From Ascoidea tarda (nom. inval.) (lineage: Eukaryota > Ascomycota > Saccharomycetes > Ascoideales > Ascoideaceae), in assembly GCA_030560485.1 (NCBI GenBank), contig JAKTTS010000110.1, positions 1 through 35,503 of the forward strand: a stretch of 35,503 bases of DNA, read 5' to 3'. A model generated the notes under the pieces. It was given only the letters and a program-made list of their open reading frames with translations, ran no database searches and was not told where the DNA came from. Below are positions 1 through 9,009 of the stretch, one piece after another. Both the position numbers and the translations under genes were made by a program. How positions within the stretch are numbered: the first letter of the stretch is position 1; each line of letters begins with the position of its first letter.

Positions 1-46
<46 letters not shown>

Positions 47-60
47 GTTGTTGTTGTTGG
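1..60. repeat. TTA/TTG trinucleotide repeat coding poly-Asn
   Basis: An uninterrupted (ATT)n tract runs from 1 to 46 and continues as GTT units to about 58. Read on the minus strand in the TAO3-like frame it gives AAT then AAC codons, a poly-asparagine tract. It is likely length-variable between strains. Confidence 0.9.
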
Positions 61-1078
61 TGGTGGTGGTAGTGTTATTTGAAAAATCCGATACTGAATT
101 TAGTTTTTTCTCAGCCAATCTTACAAAATAGGTAAAGAGGATATGTAGTACTAGTAAAGAAGGTTTTTTCATTTCCGTTGCCATTTCTCTTCTTATGAGA
201 GCAGTTGGTTTATTGTCGATAATAACGTTTGGATTCATTGATATATCGTTTATTTCTTCTGGGTTTATATTTTGGATGATGTTATTGATTTGGTCAAGCT
301 GGTTGATTTGCAGATTTTGAGGAGAGTGATTTTGAAATTGGAATTGGAATTGATTTTGGTTTTGATTATGAAATTGACTTTGATTTTGGTTTTGGTTTTG
401 ATTTTGAAATTGGGGATGTGTTTGATATTGAGATTCAGCGTCTAGATCTATTGAATTGTAGGTATTATTCTCGTTATAGTTATTATCATTATCGTTATAA
501 CTTGTATTATAGTTTGTATTGTAATTGATATTGTAATTGGTATTATAATTATTGATGTTATTATTGTTATTATTATTATTGTTGGTGGTAGTAGTATTCG
601 TGTTATTGATCATATCATCGAGATCTATTTGGTTAGTTGAACTGTGGTTGAATTGGAAGTTAGTATTTAAAGCACCATTTGAGTCATTATTGGTGTAATT
701 TGAATGGTTAGTTATATTTGTATTTGAAGTGTTGTTAGTGTTGAGAGTGTTGAGAGTATTTATTGTGTTGTTCGTGTTGTTTGTATTGTTTGTATTGTTT
801 GTGTTATTATGAGAATGGTTATAAGTGAAATGATTTTCATTATCAATTTCAGTCTGGTTATGGTTATGGTTATGGTTATTGTTAGTGGTGGTGGTGGGAG
901 TATGGTTCTTTGGATGGGTGATTGATTGGTCTTGAATCAATTGATTGATTTGATTTAATTGGTCAATTTGGTCAATCTGGTCCATTTGGTTTAGATGGTT
1001 TATGTGGTTAATCAGATTTAAGTGATCGTGCTTTGGATGAACAAGAATTTGGTTATCGGTATCATTGAGATCAGACAT
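1..1078 (-). CDS. TAO3: TAO3/PAG1-like cell-morphogenesis scaffold, N-terminal part (runs off the left edge)
   Basis: An open frame begins at the ATG at 1076-1078 (MSDLNDTDNQ) and stays open on the minus strand to the window edge, about 359 codons. The first ~270 residues are N/Q/H/T-rich with few conserved features. A conserved-looking stretch follows (KPSLLVLHILFTYFVRLAEKK), then another Asn run encoded by the AAT repeat at 1-46. The conserved stretch resembles the start of the Furry/Mor2/Tao3 family, where human FRYL has KPGEYVIKSLFAEF then AEKKIE. Tao3 is a very large scaffold of the RAM (Cbk1-Mob2) network in polarised growth and cell separation. Only the N-terminus is visible, so the call rests on one short motif; another N-rich protein is possible. 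Confidence 0.55.
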
Positions 1079-1670
1079 GGTCGTATCAATGAAGATGGTA
1101 ACCAAAAGTCAGAAAGCAGGGGAAAAAATGTAAAATAAGTTTGATAGAAATATATAAAGAGAGACGATGTGAACACTATGACAAAGGAGAGAAATCGGTT
1201 TGATGTAGGTAATGTGGATAGTGTGGTTTATGAGGATAATAAAGTTAGTATATTCAGTATATTTAGTGCAACCAGGAGGTAGTATGGTAGTGGTCAGGAC
1301 GATCAGGGTGGATAGGATAGTGTGGTAATGGCAGAGGAAGACCAAAGCAGTGAAAAGATCGCAAGCAGCGCTGAACCCCTTCGTTGCTTTGCAGCACGAC
1401 ATGAGCAACGGAAGGCAGCACAGGCAGCACCGCTTTCGCTCCGGCCCTCGTCTGCCGTTGCCAACCAGCTCCTCCTGCATCAGACTCCGCTGGCCAGCAG
1501 TCGACCGTCGCCAGCGCCAGCAGAGGACCCACACGCAGCTCCTTCCCTGCCTCGTCGGAACCCTCCTGAGACGCTCTTCAGACGTTCCTCATGTCGCTCC
1601 TCACGCACTTTTATTTGCGGGTAACACTACTTGCTATTTCCACTATCTACTCCCGGCTCTTCGAAGCCGC
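1079..1670. promoter_or_regulatory. Upstream region of the TAO3-like gene with a GC-rich island; 3' flank of the glycine-zipper gene
   Basis: This gap holds no credible gene. Positions 1079-1340 are AT-rich. From about 1350 to 1640 the base composition switches sharply to GC-rich and continues into the next coding region. Open frames here on both strands are low-similarity by-products of the high GC. It should contain the promoter of the minus-strand TAO3-like gene and the 3' end of the neighbour's transcript. Confidence 0.6.
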
Positions 1671-2255
1671 TTAGAAGTCGATGTCCTTGTCGTGGCGCCC
1701 GAGGGAAACATCGGGGTTGCCGAATCTGTCAACGGGAACGGGACGTCCGAGACCGACGTAGTTGCACTGTGGGCAACAGATAAAGTCGGTTTTGGAAAAG
1801 CGAAACGAGGGTCCCATCGAGTCAAACCCAGACCCCAAACCGCCGCCAAATCCGCCAATGGCACTAAAGTCCGGAAGGAACTCGTCTTCGGGGCGCTTTA
1901 CCTGCTGTTGTTCCCTGCGACGGAGCTCTTCCTCCACACGACGACGGATCTCCTGCTCCATCTCCTGCTTCCTCTGCTTTTCCTTTTGTTGCTCCTTTTT
2001 GTTCTTGCGGTGTTCCTCCACCTCGTCCTCGAGTTTGTTAGCGGCAATGCTGCCCACCACAGCACCCGTGATGCCTCCAATGATGTTGTGCTTGCCTCCA
2101 AGCTTGGCTCCAGCATATCCTCCAGCGGCTGCTCCTCCCACCGTCGCAAGAAATCCTCGTTCGTCTTCCTCTCCATCAACTCCCCTTTGGTAGTACTCGT
2201 TGTTGGAGTTTCCGTAGTATTCATTGTTGGATTTGCCGTAGTATTGATCTGCCAT
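1671..2255 (-). CDS. Glycine-zipper protein with coiled coil and CCPQC motif (paralogue A)
   Basis: 194 residues from the ATG at 2253-2255 (MADQYYG); four further upstream codons are open but begin at TTG, so this ATG is the start. The N-terminus repeats a YYG-SNNE unit about three times. Two Gly/Ala-rich helices follow, about residues 37-52 (ATVGGAAAGGYAGAKLGG) and 59-75 (IGGITGAVVGSIAANKL), with the small-residue spacing of glycine-zipper membrane helices. A highly charged coiled coil (76-120), a Gly-rich linker (133-144) and a CCPQC pair near 160-164 complete it. Codon use is far richer in GC than most of the window. The next upstream gene on the same strand has the same helix layout, so the two look like a tandem duplication. 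I do not recognise a named gene; a stress-linked membrane-associated protein is a guess. Confidence 0.8.
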   Translation of the reverse strand: MADQYYGKSNNEYYGNSNNEYYQRGVDGEEDERGFLATVGGAAAGGYAGAKLGGKHNIIGGITGAVVGSIAANKLEDEVEEHRKNKKEQQKEKQRKQEMEQEIRRRVEEELRRREQQQVKRPEDEFLPDFSAIGGFGGGLGSGFDSMGPSFRFSKTDFICCPQCNYVGLGRPVPVDRFGNPDVSLGRHDKDIDF

Positions 2256-2778
2256 CTTGATGTCCAATTCAATTGAGAAAGTAATAGTTAAAGCGATAAA
2301 CGTCTAGTTGATAAAGCAACAAAGCAATTAATAATAGGTAATTGATACCACAAATGTCCACTAAAATGTAATCGGCGAGAAAACACTGAGAGAGAAAAAT
2401 GGAAACCTCCCCTATAAATACTCGTAAATGCTCGTCCCAACATTGCCCCCTCTACCAAAGCTATCGGAGAGCCAGAATAATGGCAATACCTTGCACTGCT
2501 TTCTTTCTTACCAAAGCCTTCTCCAGACACCATCACTTCTTCAACTGTTTTGTTTTGCTCGGCCCTTTCTTTCCATTCTCCAGGGCCTACCAGTTCTCGA
2601 CCTAAACACGTGTTATTGTATGTTATGTTATGTCATGTTATTGTATGTTTTTGTATATCGTTATTGTATTATATCATTATATCATTATATGGTGTTCCAA
2701 AGTATGTATCATATCTACCAATGGCAATTGTATCGATGATTCCAGTTGAAACCACCTTTCACTTCCAAGATCATCCTC
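2256..2778. other. Intergenic between the two glycine-zipper genes
   Basis: 523 bp with no convincing gene. It holds the promoter of paralogue A (STRE-like sites) and the 3' flank of paralogue B. Positions 2610-2700 are rich in short TGTTA/TTGTAT and ATTATATC units of no obvious function. Confidence 0.6.
2409..2451. promoter_or_regulatory. Two STRE-like CCCCT elements upstream of glycine-zipper gene A
   Basis: CCCCT occurs at 2409-2413 and 2447-2451, about 155-195 bp upstream of the minus-strand start. Read on the coding strand these are AGGGG, the stress-response element bound by Msn2/Msn4 in S. cerevisiae. A CACGTG palindrome lies further upstream at 2607-2612. The motifs are short, so function is inferred only. 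Confidence 0.35.
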
Positions 2779-3129
2779 TTAAAAGTCTCTGTCACCTCTA
2801 CCATCTCTGCGATCTCTGCGATCTCTATCATCTCTATCATCTCTCTTATTGAAGTGGCTTTCAGTTTTGTTTCCAAGGAATCCTCCTGCGACAGCTCCAC
2901 TAATGGCTCCAAGAACTTCTCCCTTATAACTTCCTCCATCATTTTCTCCTTCGAGTTTTTTACCAGCAAAGTATCCACCAACAGCTCCTGCTAAGGCTCC
3001 TCCGGTGGTGGCCAATCCACTGCTTAAATTCTCGTTGTCAAATAATCCTCGGTCTTTGTTGTCAGAGTTACCATATTGATTTCTCTTTTCAGAGTTGTAG
3101 TCTTCTCTATCTTGGTCCCCGTATCCCAT
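2779..3129 (-). CDS. Small glycine-zipper protein (paralogue B)
   Basis: 116 residues from the ATG at 3127-3129. A polar, charged N-terminus (1-37) is followed by two Gly/Ala-rich helices, about 38-58 (GLATTGGALAGAVGGYFAGK) and 71-87 (VLGAISGAVAGGFLGNK), with small residues every three to four positions. The C-terminus is a run of Arg/Asp repeats (RDDRDDRDRRDRRDGRGDRD) encoded by a short tandem DNA repeat near 2795-2850. It shares the two-helix plan, orientation and adjacency of paralogue A but lacks its coiled coil and cysteine motif, and its codons are less GC-rich. No named orthologue comes to mind. A TATAAAAT box on its strand lies about 105 bp upstream. Confidence 0.8.
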   Translation of the reverse strand: MGYGDQDREDYNSEKRNQYGNSDNKDRGLFDNENLSSGLATTGGALAGAVGGYFAGKKLEGENDGGSYKGEVLGAISGAVAGGFLGNKTESHFNKRDDRDDRDRRDRRDGRGDRDF

Positions 3130-3793
3130 TGTAAATTATTTGAGTGTGTTTGAATTGGTACTTGTATTTGGTTTGAATTGATTTAAATTGATGATTCTAT
3201 AAAATATTTGCAAATTTCTTGGAATTTTGGTCCCATTTTATACAATTCCATGCTCATTCATTATCCTTTTATTTCTACCCCAATTCACTTACCATCTCTT
3301 CTCTTGTCTTTTCTTTTCTTTTTTTTCTCTTCGTGCACTATCCTTATTATCTCTAACATCATATGTCAATTTCGTTTTAAGCCCGATGTTGTTTTACCCA
3401 ATTTCACTTATCTCTACATCCCATTTCATCTTTTCTTCCTAACTTGTAATCTTATTCACTATTGCATGCCTCTATTTCTTTTAAATATCTCATCCTCTTC
3501 AATCATAATTGGCTACTCTTTTTTATCTTGACTCCATCTCCTTATTTCATAATTTCTTCTCTCTATTTCATAATTTCCTTTCCCTATTTCAACTATCTTC
3601 CACTTGTTTTTAATCGTTTATTCATTTCATTCACCATTTCTTCTCTACTCTGCTGCCCTCTGCTCTGGTTCACTTTAGTTTACTCTTTTTCGCTATACTA
3701 AACCCATCATCCATTTAATTATCCTATAAAAACTACACAAATTAATCGCCTCATCAATTCATTTACTGTTTACTCATTTACTCATTTAATCAC
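3130..3793. other. Pyrimidine-rich intergenic region between ULP1 and glycine-zipper gene B
   Basis: 664 bp, strongly C/T-rich on the plus strand (purine-rich on the coding strand of both flanking genes) from about 3250 to 3720. The open frames within it are low-complexity Phe/Leu/Ser strings with no family resemblance. It must include the promoter of glycine-zipper gene B and the 3' UTR of ULP1. Confidence 0.6.
3235..3242 (-). promoter_or_regulatory. TATA box of glycine-zipper gene B
   Basis: TATAAAAT reads on the minus strand about 105 bp upstream of the ATG at 3129, a normal yeast TATA distance. Confidence 0.45.
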
Positions 3794-5104
3794 TTATTCA
3801 ACTAATTCCCCAGATATAATAGAATACGCCATCCTTCTACGGATGTTCTTCATATCATTTTGACTAAACTTCAAATGCTTTTCTTGACTCAAAAAATCAA
3901 CATTCGTACATGTAAACACCCCACAATCCGATCCATTCTCCTGCTGCGGAATATCCTTCATCTCAACTGCTTCCCAATTGTAATAATCATATTCTTCCAA
4001 TCCTCGATCATAATTGGGATACATCCTCTCTGTTTCTTCTGCCATATATTCCTGTAGCTTGCCCAATATATTAAATGACCCTCCATTCAAAGAGTCCAAA
4101 TACTCAAATCTCCGTTTCTTATTGTTAATTATCCCCAAAACCCAGTGCGAGTTCAACAAGTTGATTGGTATGAAGATATAATCCATCTTGGTCACATCGA
4201 TCTTCTTTCTTTTAGCCCATCTTTTAACTCCTTTATACCCATTCTTCGCTAAACTCGAATAAAAGTGGGTAGTGAAAATAAATATCTTGGGCAAATTTGA
4301 ATTGTTTTTCCCTCGCTCAATTAACATTGCCATATAACAATCAATTATATTGTCGTTTAACCAATGTTTATCCTTCAACGTCTTCAAGTCATTCACCGAT
4401 ATGTCAATATTATATAACATTGTAACTTTTTCATTGCTCGACGCCTGCCAAATATAATGAACCTTTTTCAATTTGTCTTGTTCTAATGGCTTGACAGTAA
4501 TCTTAACTTCATCATCTAATCGGCTTTTGCGAATCTTTTTTTGTAACAATAGCTTTTCCTCAAACACTCGTTTGTAATTAATTAGAAATGTATCATTAAA
4601 TTGCTTGCTCAATGATTCAATTTGTTTGTCTTGAGAAATTGAAAATTTAGATCCATAAAACTGAGGTCTCGGTATTTTTTTAGCGCTTAAAAAGGTGCTA
4701 TCATTCTTCGAATTTTTAACATTATTTTTGAGATTATCACTCTTAAAATTGATCCTATTATCTTTCTTTTCTATTGATGAAAACGTTTTTGATAATAATT
4801 TTGATAGGTCCGTCGTATAATTATTCTTGTAATCGTAATCTTTAAAATAATTAAATTTATTGTTGTACTTGTATTTGGTGTTATTTATAGTAGAAAAAAT
4901 AGATAGCACATTGGATTTGGGCTTTTCAGTATTAGCCGAGTTCAATAAGGATATTTGAGAGCTAGATCTCGACATGGAATTATCAATTGATTTTCTTCGT
5001 AACGAAGAATGTTTTTTAATGAAATTAAAGTGAGTTCCATACTGTTTATCATTATTATTAGAATCTTTTTTATTTTGGTTATTTTGGTTATTTTGGTTAT
5101 CTTG

Positions 5105-5151
<47 letters not shown>

Positions 5152-6082
5152 CTTGATTATCATGATTATCGTGATTATTATTATAATCATTATTATTGTT
5201 ATTATATTTAGATGTAAAAATCTTAGTTATGTCAATATCATTTAATAATAATGATTTTTTAGTGTTTTCATTAAAAACAACATTATCATCATCTTCTTCT
5301 TGATCCGAATAGTTATCGGGAATATTATTTATATCCTTATTTGAAAAGAAATCAAATTTAACTTTTTTATTTAAATTCAAGTCTAATTTTCTATTAGGCA
5401 ATTGATTATTTGAATTATCCAAACTATTTTGAGTATTTTGGGATGAATTAAGAGAATCAATTTTGGGTTTTTTATAAGGTCTATCATCGATTAAATCAAT
5501 CACTTCAATATTTTTGTTAATATTATCTTTTTTATTATCATCATGGTTATTACTATGATTATTTTTATTGTAAAGATCGTAGTTATTATCATAATAGTTT
5601 TTATTATTTTTATTATTCATATTATTGGAATTTAACTGCTTATTTAATAACGCCATAGAGCTTTTCAACATAGAAAAGGAGGATTGCACCACTTTAGATA
5701 CATTATCCAAAAAGGTTCCATTGTTTGTGGCATTTGTATCATTCATTTGATTATTATTCATTTTATTATTTTTCAAGTTGGAATTACTATTATTAGTAGT
5801 AGCAGTAATAGTTGACTTGTAATTTGTGGGAGTTTTTGATGAAGAATTTAAAACTGAACCTCTTTTATTGGGAACCACAATGGGTCTTGAAGATGAAGAC
5901 ATTGAAGAATTGAATAAAAAAGACGAATCAGCAAATTGATGGTTGGTTCTTTTAACGCTATTATCCTGAGCGAAGTTTGAGATTCTTCTCTTTCTTGAAT
6001 TGATTAGAGATCGGTATTGGTTGAATCTCAAATTTTCGTTGTCAAATTGGTGGAAGGAGATATCTAAAGCAGCAGAAGACAT
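3794..6082 (-). CDS. ULP1: SUMO protease Ulp1 (peptidase family C48)
   Basis: 762 residues from the ATG at 6080-6082; the six codons before it start at GTG and are not used. The C-terminal ~200 residues form a C48 cysteine-protease domain: KHWLNDNIIDCYM, then HWVLGIINN with His ~646, YLDSL with Asp ~663, and QENGSDCGVF with oxyanion Gln ~714 and nucleophile Cys ~720. Ulp1 matures the SUMO precursor and removes SUMO from proteins at nuclear pores. The N-terminal half is Asn-rich and disordered, including a poly-N run encoded at 5105-5150, so the protein exceeds the ~620 residues of S. cerevisiae Ulp1. The N-terminal region, which in yeast binds karyopherins, is not recognisably conserved. Ulp2 is less likely because the catalytic domain sits at the very C-terminus. 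Confidence 0.92.
5105..5150. repeat. ATT trinucleotide repeat within ULP1
   Basis: A perfect 46-base ATT repeat that codes poly-asparagine in ULP1. Shorter related units (GTTATTTTG, GATTATC) flank it on both sides. Confidence 0.9.
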
Positions 6083-6436
6083 TTTTTCACTCTCTGTCAC
6101 CAGTCAGCAGTAGTAAAAAAGAGACAGAAGAGTTGAAGAAAATAATTAAAAGTAGTTGGAGATGAACCAGGCTCCAGCTCCAGCAATATCGTTGTTTATA
6201 TTGCAAAAGACAGCTCCTCCGAGAACAGACGTTGTTTTCCTCAGGGCCAGCGGTTTGGGAGAGCGTAAACAAACAAGCGTATGCACGCGCAGCGGTGATT
6301 GGCCGCACTAGACGGAGCGAAGGGCGTGACGGCCGCCACTAACACGCACCGTTAACACGCACTATAGCACACACTGTTGGGCTGGTTTCTGTTGTTTCTG
6401 TTGTTTCTGTTGTTTTTCCTGTTTTTCCTGCTTTTG
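6083..6436. promoter_or_regulatory. ULP1 upstream region with GC-rich island and CCAAT box; SPT8 3' flank
   Basis: Positions 6160-6360 are GC-rich relative to the surroundings. ATTGG at 6298-6302 reads CCAAT on the ULP1 strand, about 215 bp upstream of its start, a typical HAP/NF-Y site. Two copies of TAACACGCAC follow (near 6340-6361). A TTTCTGTTG unit repeated three times lies near 6386-6413, just past the SPT8 stop codon. Confidence 0.45.
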
Positions 6437-8509
6437 TTACTCGATATTGATCTCATACATAAGAATGATCTCGGTGCTTACTCCCTGCCACCCTCGGTCT
6501 CCGCTGGTGCTAATCATGAACCGGCAGGTGTCGTCGGTGTAGATGTCACTGAGTATTCCCCCATGATGGCCTGGAACGATGAGATAGGGCACTGTGATGT
6601 TTCCGTTGATGTTGTTCAAGTTGTTGCTGTTCATGTTGTTCAAGTTTCCTTGTGATTCCTCCTTGTACATCTCCAAATCGTACAACCGGATGTTGTCCTG
6701 CGATCCACAGAGAAGATGTCGTGAGTTTGGCATTGCTTTTACCACTGAAACTGGTCCTGACAAACTGGGAAACGTCAATTTTCTCGACACCCTTGCTTCC
6801 TTGCTTGAATAGTTCAAATAGGGCATTCTTAGCTCAAATTCTTCCACCAAGTAATTCCTACGACCAGCATATATGTAATTCCCATCGTTCGAAAAAGCGG
6901 TTGACATGCACCATGGTGGTGTCCCCTTTGGAACCTTTAAATGAATAACGTTATTCCCATTTTTACTTATTCTTCGATCCCATATATCAACTATCCCATC
7001 AATTGATGAAGACGAAAAAACATTGATATCTTTACTTATGTCCTTATCACTTGATCCATTGTTATTATCAACACAATTCTCCATATCATAATCATCATCA
7101 TCACCGCCGTTCTTTAATTTTGCATTCTTATTTCCATTTTCAACCTCACCTTCTTTTTCTTTATTGTTTTCTTTCTCCCTTTTCTTAGTTTCTCTTTCAC
7201 TATCATCCAGTCCATCATCAGAATCTCCAAATAACGAGTCTAAATCATCATCTTCCTCTTTGACCAGTGATGATGAATCATTATTATAATAGTCTTCATA
7301 ACTATTTTTCAAATCAATCTCAATAGAATTATCCGGTCTCCATTGGATATTAGAAATCTGTCCAGTTGAACCGATAAATTCATTTATGACTTTTCCTGAA
7401 TTTAAATCCCATTCCAATATATTTCTATCCCATGAACCTGATAACACTTTATCATCATAGTTATTTAGTTCCAATCTTGATACAGTATCTTTATGTCCAT
7501 CCAAATATCCATGGATTAATCCTTCTTTATGTCTAATCGAATGCAATGCAATTCCACCCGATTTTAATCCAGATAATAACCATAATGATTCTCTTTGCAC
7601 TGCTAACGAGTAAACGGGCGATAATTTGGGTTCATAAAGCTCAGTGCTCTTACTTGTTGAATTATGTGATGATGATGTTGGTGTCTTATGACCCTTTAAA
7701 TCTGATTTTCTAATCGGCTGCTCATTTTCCCAATAACTAACGATAACACCGGCTTTTGTTATTGAGTCAACCATTGAATGTTTCTGTGCACCCGTAAGAA
7801 TAGATTTTCCCTCAATTGATGCCATAAAATCATACTTCCTTATAAATCCATCTTCTCCTCCTGTAAACAAAAATCTAGGCCCTCTGGTTAATGCCATGCA
7901 ATGAACCTGTGACGCATATGGTATCGCAACTGTTGGCAATATCTCAAATGTCTTTGCATTTCTAGCTTTTGACATTAATTCTTTTCTGGTAATTTTTCGG
8001 ATTGCTACTAAGTCAACTTTAACAGTATTATCGCCTTCATTGTTTTTATCCTTTATCGCAATTCCATTTTCCTTTTCAGCTCCTCTTTCGTTGTTCTTAT
8101 TTGCCGGTATCACATTGGAACCACCGTTATTGATATTACTAACATTATCACTGTTACCATTATCGTCACCATTGGTTTTAACATCATTTCCGCTGGTAGT
8201 TTCTCTATTCGTTGGGACTGTTTTCTTGGTTTTGTTAGTAGAATCATCTACATTGACACCTAGCATTTCCTCATCTTGATCGTCATCCTGGTCATCGTCG
8301 TCCTGATCATCATCATCTTGATTATCTGAATCATCTCCATCCATGTCTGGCTCTTCGTCGTTAATATCGTCGTTGTCGTTATCGTTGTCGTTGTCATTGT
8401 CGTCGTCCAGATTCTCGTTCTGCGTCACGTCGCCTGTGCCTTCGTTCTCATCATACTCATCATCATAATTGTACTCATCTGCTTCCAGTATAGGCACTGA
8501 CCCATCCAT
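6437..8509 (-). CDS. SPT8: SAGA complex subunit Spt8 (WD40 repeats)
   Basis: 690 residues from the ATG at 8507-8509 (MDGSVPILEAD); an upstream GTG-led extension is ignored. The first ~80 residues after the start are almost all Asp/Asn/Glu. WD40 propeller segments follow, for example ALTRGPRFLFTGGEDGFIRKYD, HKDTVSRLELNNYDDKVLSGSWDRNILEWD and LLCGSQDNIRLYDLE, interrupted by a long Asp/Glu/Lys insert. The stretch around ARNAKTFEILPTVAIPYASQ is characteristic of Spt8. Spt8 helps SAGA deliver or restrain TBP at TATA promoters in the nucleus. S. cerevisiae Spt8 is 602 residues; the extra length is low-complexity acid-rich sequence. It shares its promoter with ARP5. Confidence 0.92.
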   Translation of the reverse strand: MDGSVPILEADEYNYDDEYDENEGTGDVTQNENLDDDNDNDNDNDNDDINDEEPDMDGDDSDNQDDDDQDDDDQDDDQDEEMLGVNVDDSTNKTKKTVPTNRETTSGNDVKTNGDDNGNSDNVSNINNGGSNVIPANKNNERGAEKENGIAIKDKNNEGDNTVKVDLVAIRKITRKELMSKARNAKTFEILPTVAIPYASQVHCMALTRGPRFLFTGGEDGFIRKYDFMASIEGKSILTGAQKHSMVDSITKAGVIVSYWENEQPIRKSDLKGHKTPTSSSHNSTSKSTELYEPKLSPVYSLAVQRESLWLLSGLKSGGIALHSIRHKEGLIHGYLDGHKDTVSRLELNNYDDKVLSGSWDRNILEWDLNSGKVINEFIGSTGQISNIQWRPDNSIEIDLKNSYEDYYNNDSSSLVKEEDDDLDSLFGDSDDGLDDSERETKKREKENNKEKEGEVENGNKNAKLKNGGDDDDYDMENCVDNNNGSSDKDISKDINVFSSSSIDGIVDIWDRRISKNGNNVIHLKVPKGTPPWCMSTAFSNDGNYIYAGRRNYLVEEFELRMPYLNYSSKEARVSRKLTFPSLSGPVSVVKAMPNSRHLLCGSQDNIRLYDLEMYKEESQGNLNNMNSNNLNNINGNITVPYLIVPGHHGGILSDIYTDDTCRFMISTSGDRGWQGVSTEIILMYEINIE

Positions 8510-9009
8510 CGTCCTTAGCTTCACCACCTTCTACAAACAGCTGTTTTCAACCGAAACACACAAAATCAGTCTTTTCACTCCTCCAGCACGTGTTTTCCGG
8601 TACCAAATCCACCAATTCCCACACCCTTCTCTTCTCACCAGCAGCTTCTGCATCCAAACTGCCATAGTTTTTGGCAACTGTCATTGAACAGCTTAAAGAA
8701 ATCCAGCTTTTTTTTTTCTTTTTTTTCTTTTTTCTCCTTCTCTTTCTGCTCTTGTAGCTTATTTTCCTTTCCAGAAAATCCTCGGAAGTATGTTCCTTGA
8801 CACGTGCATTTTGATCTGAAATTAAACTCTGAAGATTTCTGATTCAAAACATTTTGAAATTGAAATTTGGTCTGATGAGATTTCAAAATATCAGTCAATA
8901 TATTTTTTGTGTTTGGGTTTGTTAATTGTTCTACTTTTGTTTGTTTAGCAATCACAATAAATTTTCAGCTGCCTAGATATTTTTGGATCTCCTAATATTC
9001 TTTCCAATC
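8510..9009. promoter_or_regulatory. Divergent SPT8/ARP5 promoter with two CACGTG sites and a poly(T) tract
   Basis: 500 bp between the two start codons. CACGTG palindromes (Cbf1/bHLH sites) lie at 8587-8592 and 8801-8806. Between them a T-rich tract broken by single C bases spans about 8708-8735, of the kind that excludes nucleosomes in yeast promoters. A minus-strand frame over 8635-8955 is Lys/Gln-rich, overlaps the tract and looks non-coding. Confidence 0.5.

Noticed and set aside
1350-2276. 308-codon plus-strand frame opposite the glycine-zipper gene
   Set aside because: It lies antisense to a gene with clear helix and coiled-coil structure, and its own product is a GC-driven Leu/Val/Arg string without family resemblance.
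5009-5245. Ile-rich frames on both strands over the ULP1 repeat
   Set aside because: They are the AAT repeat read in other frames.
8635-8955. Minus-strand 106-codon frame in the SPT8/ARP5 promoter
   Set aside because: Its Lys/Glu run is the poly(T) tract of the promoter read backwards; no similarity to any family I know.
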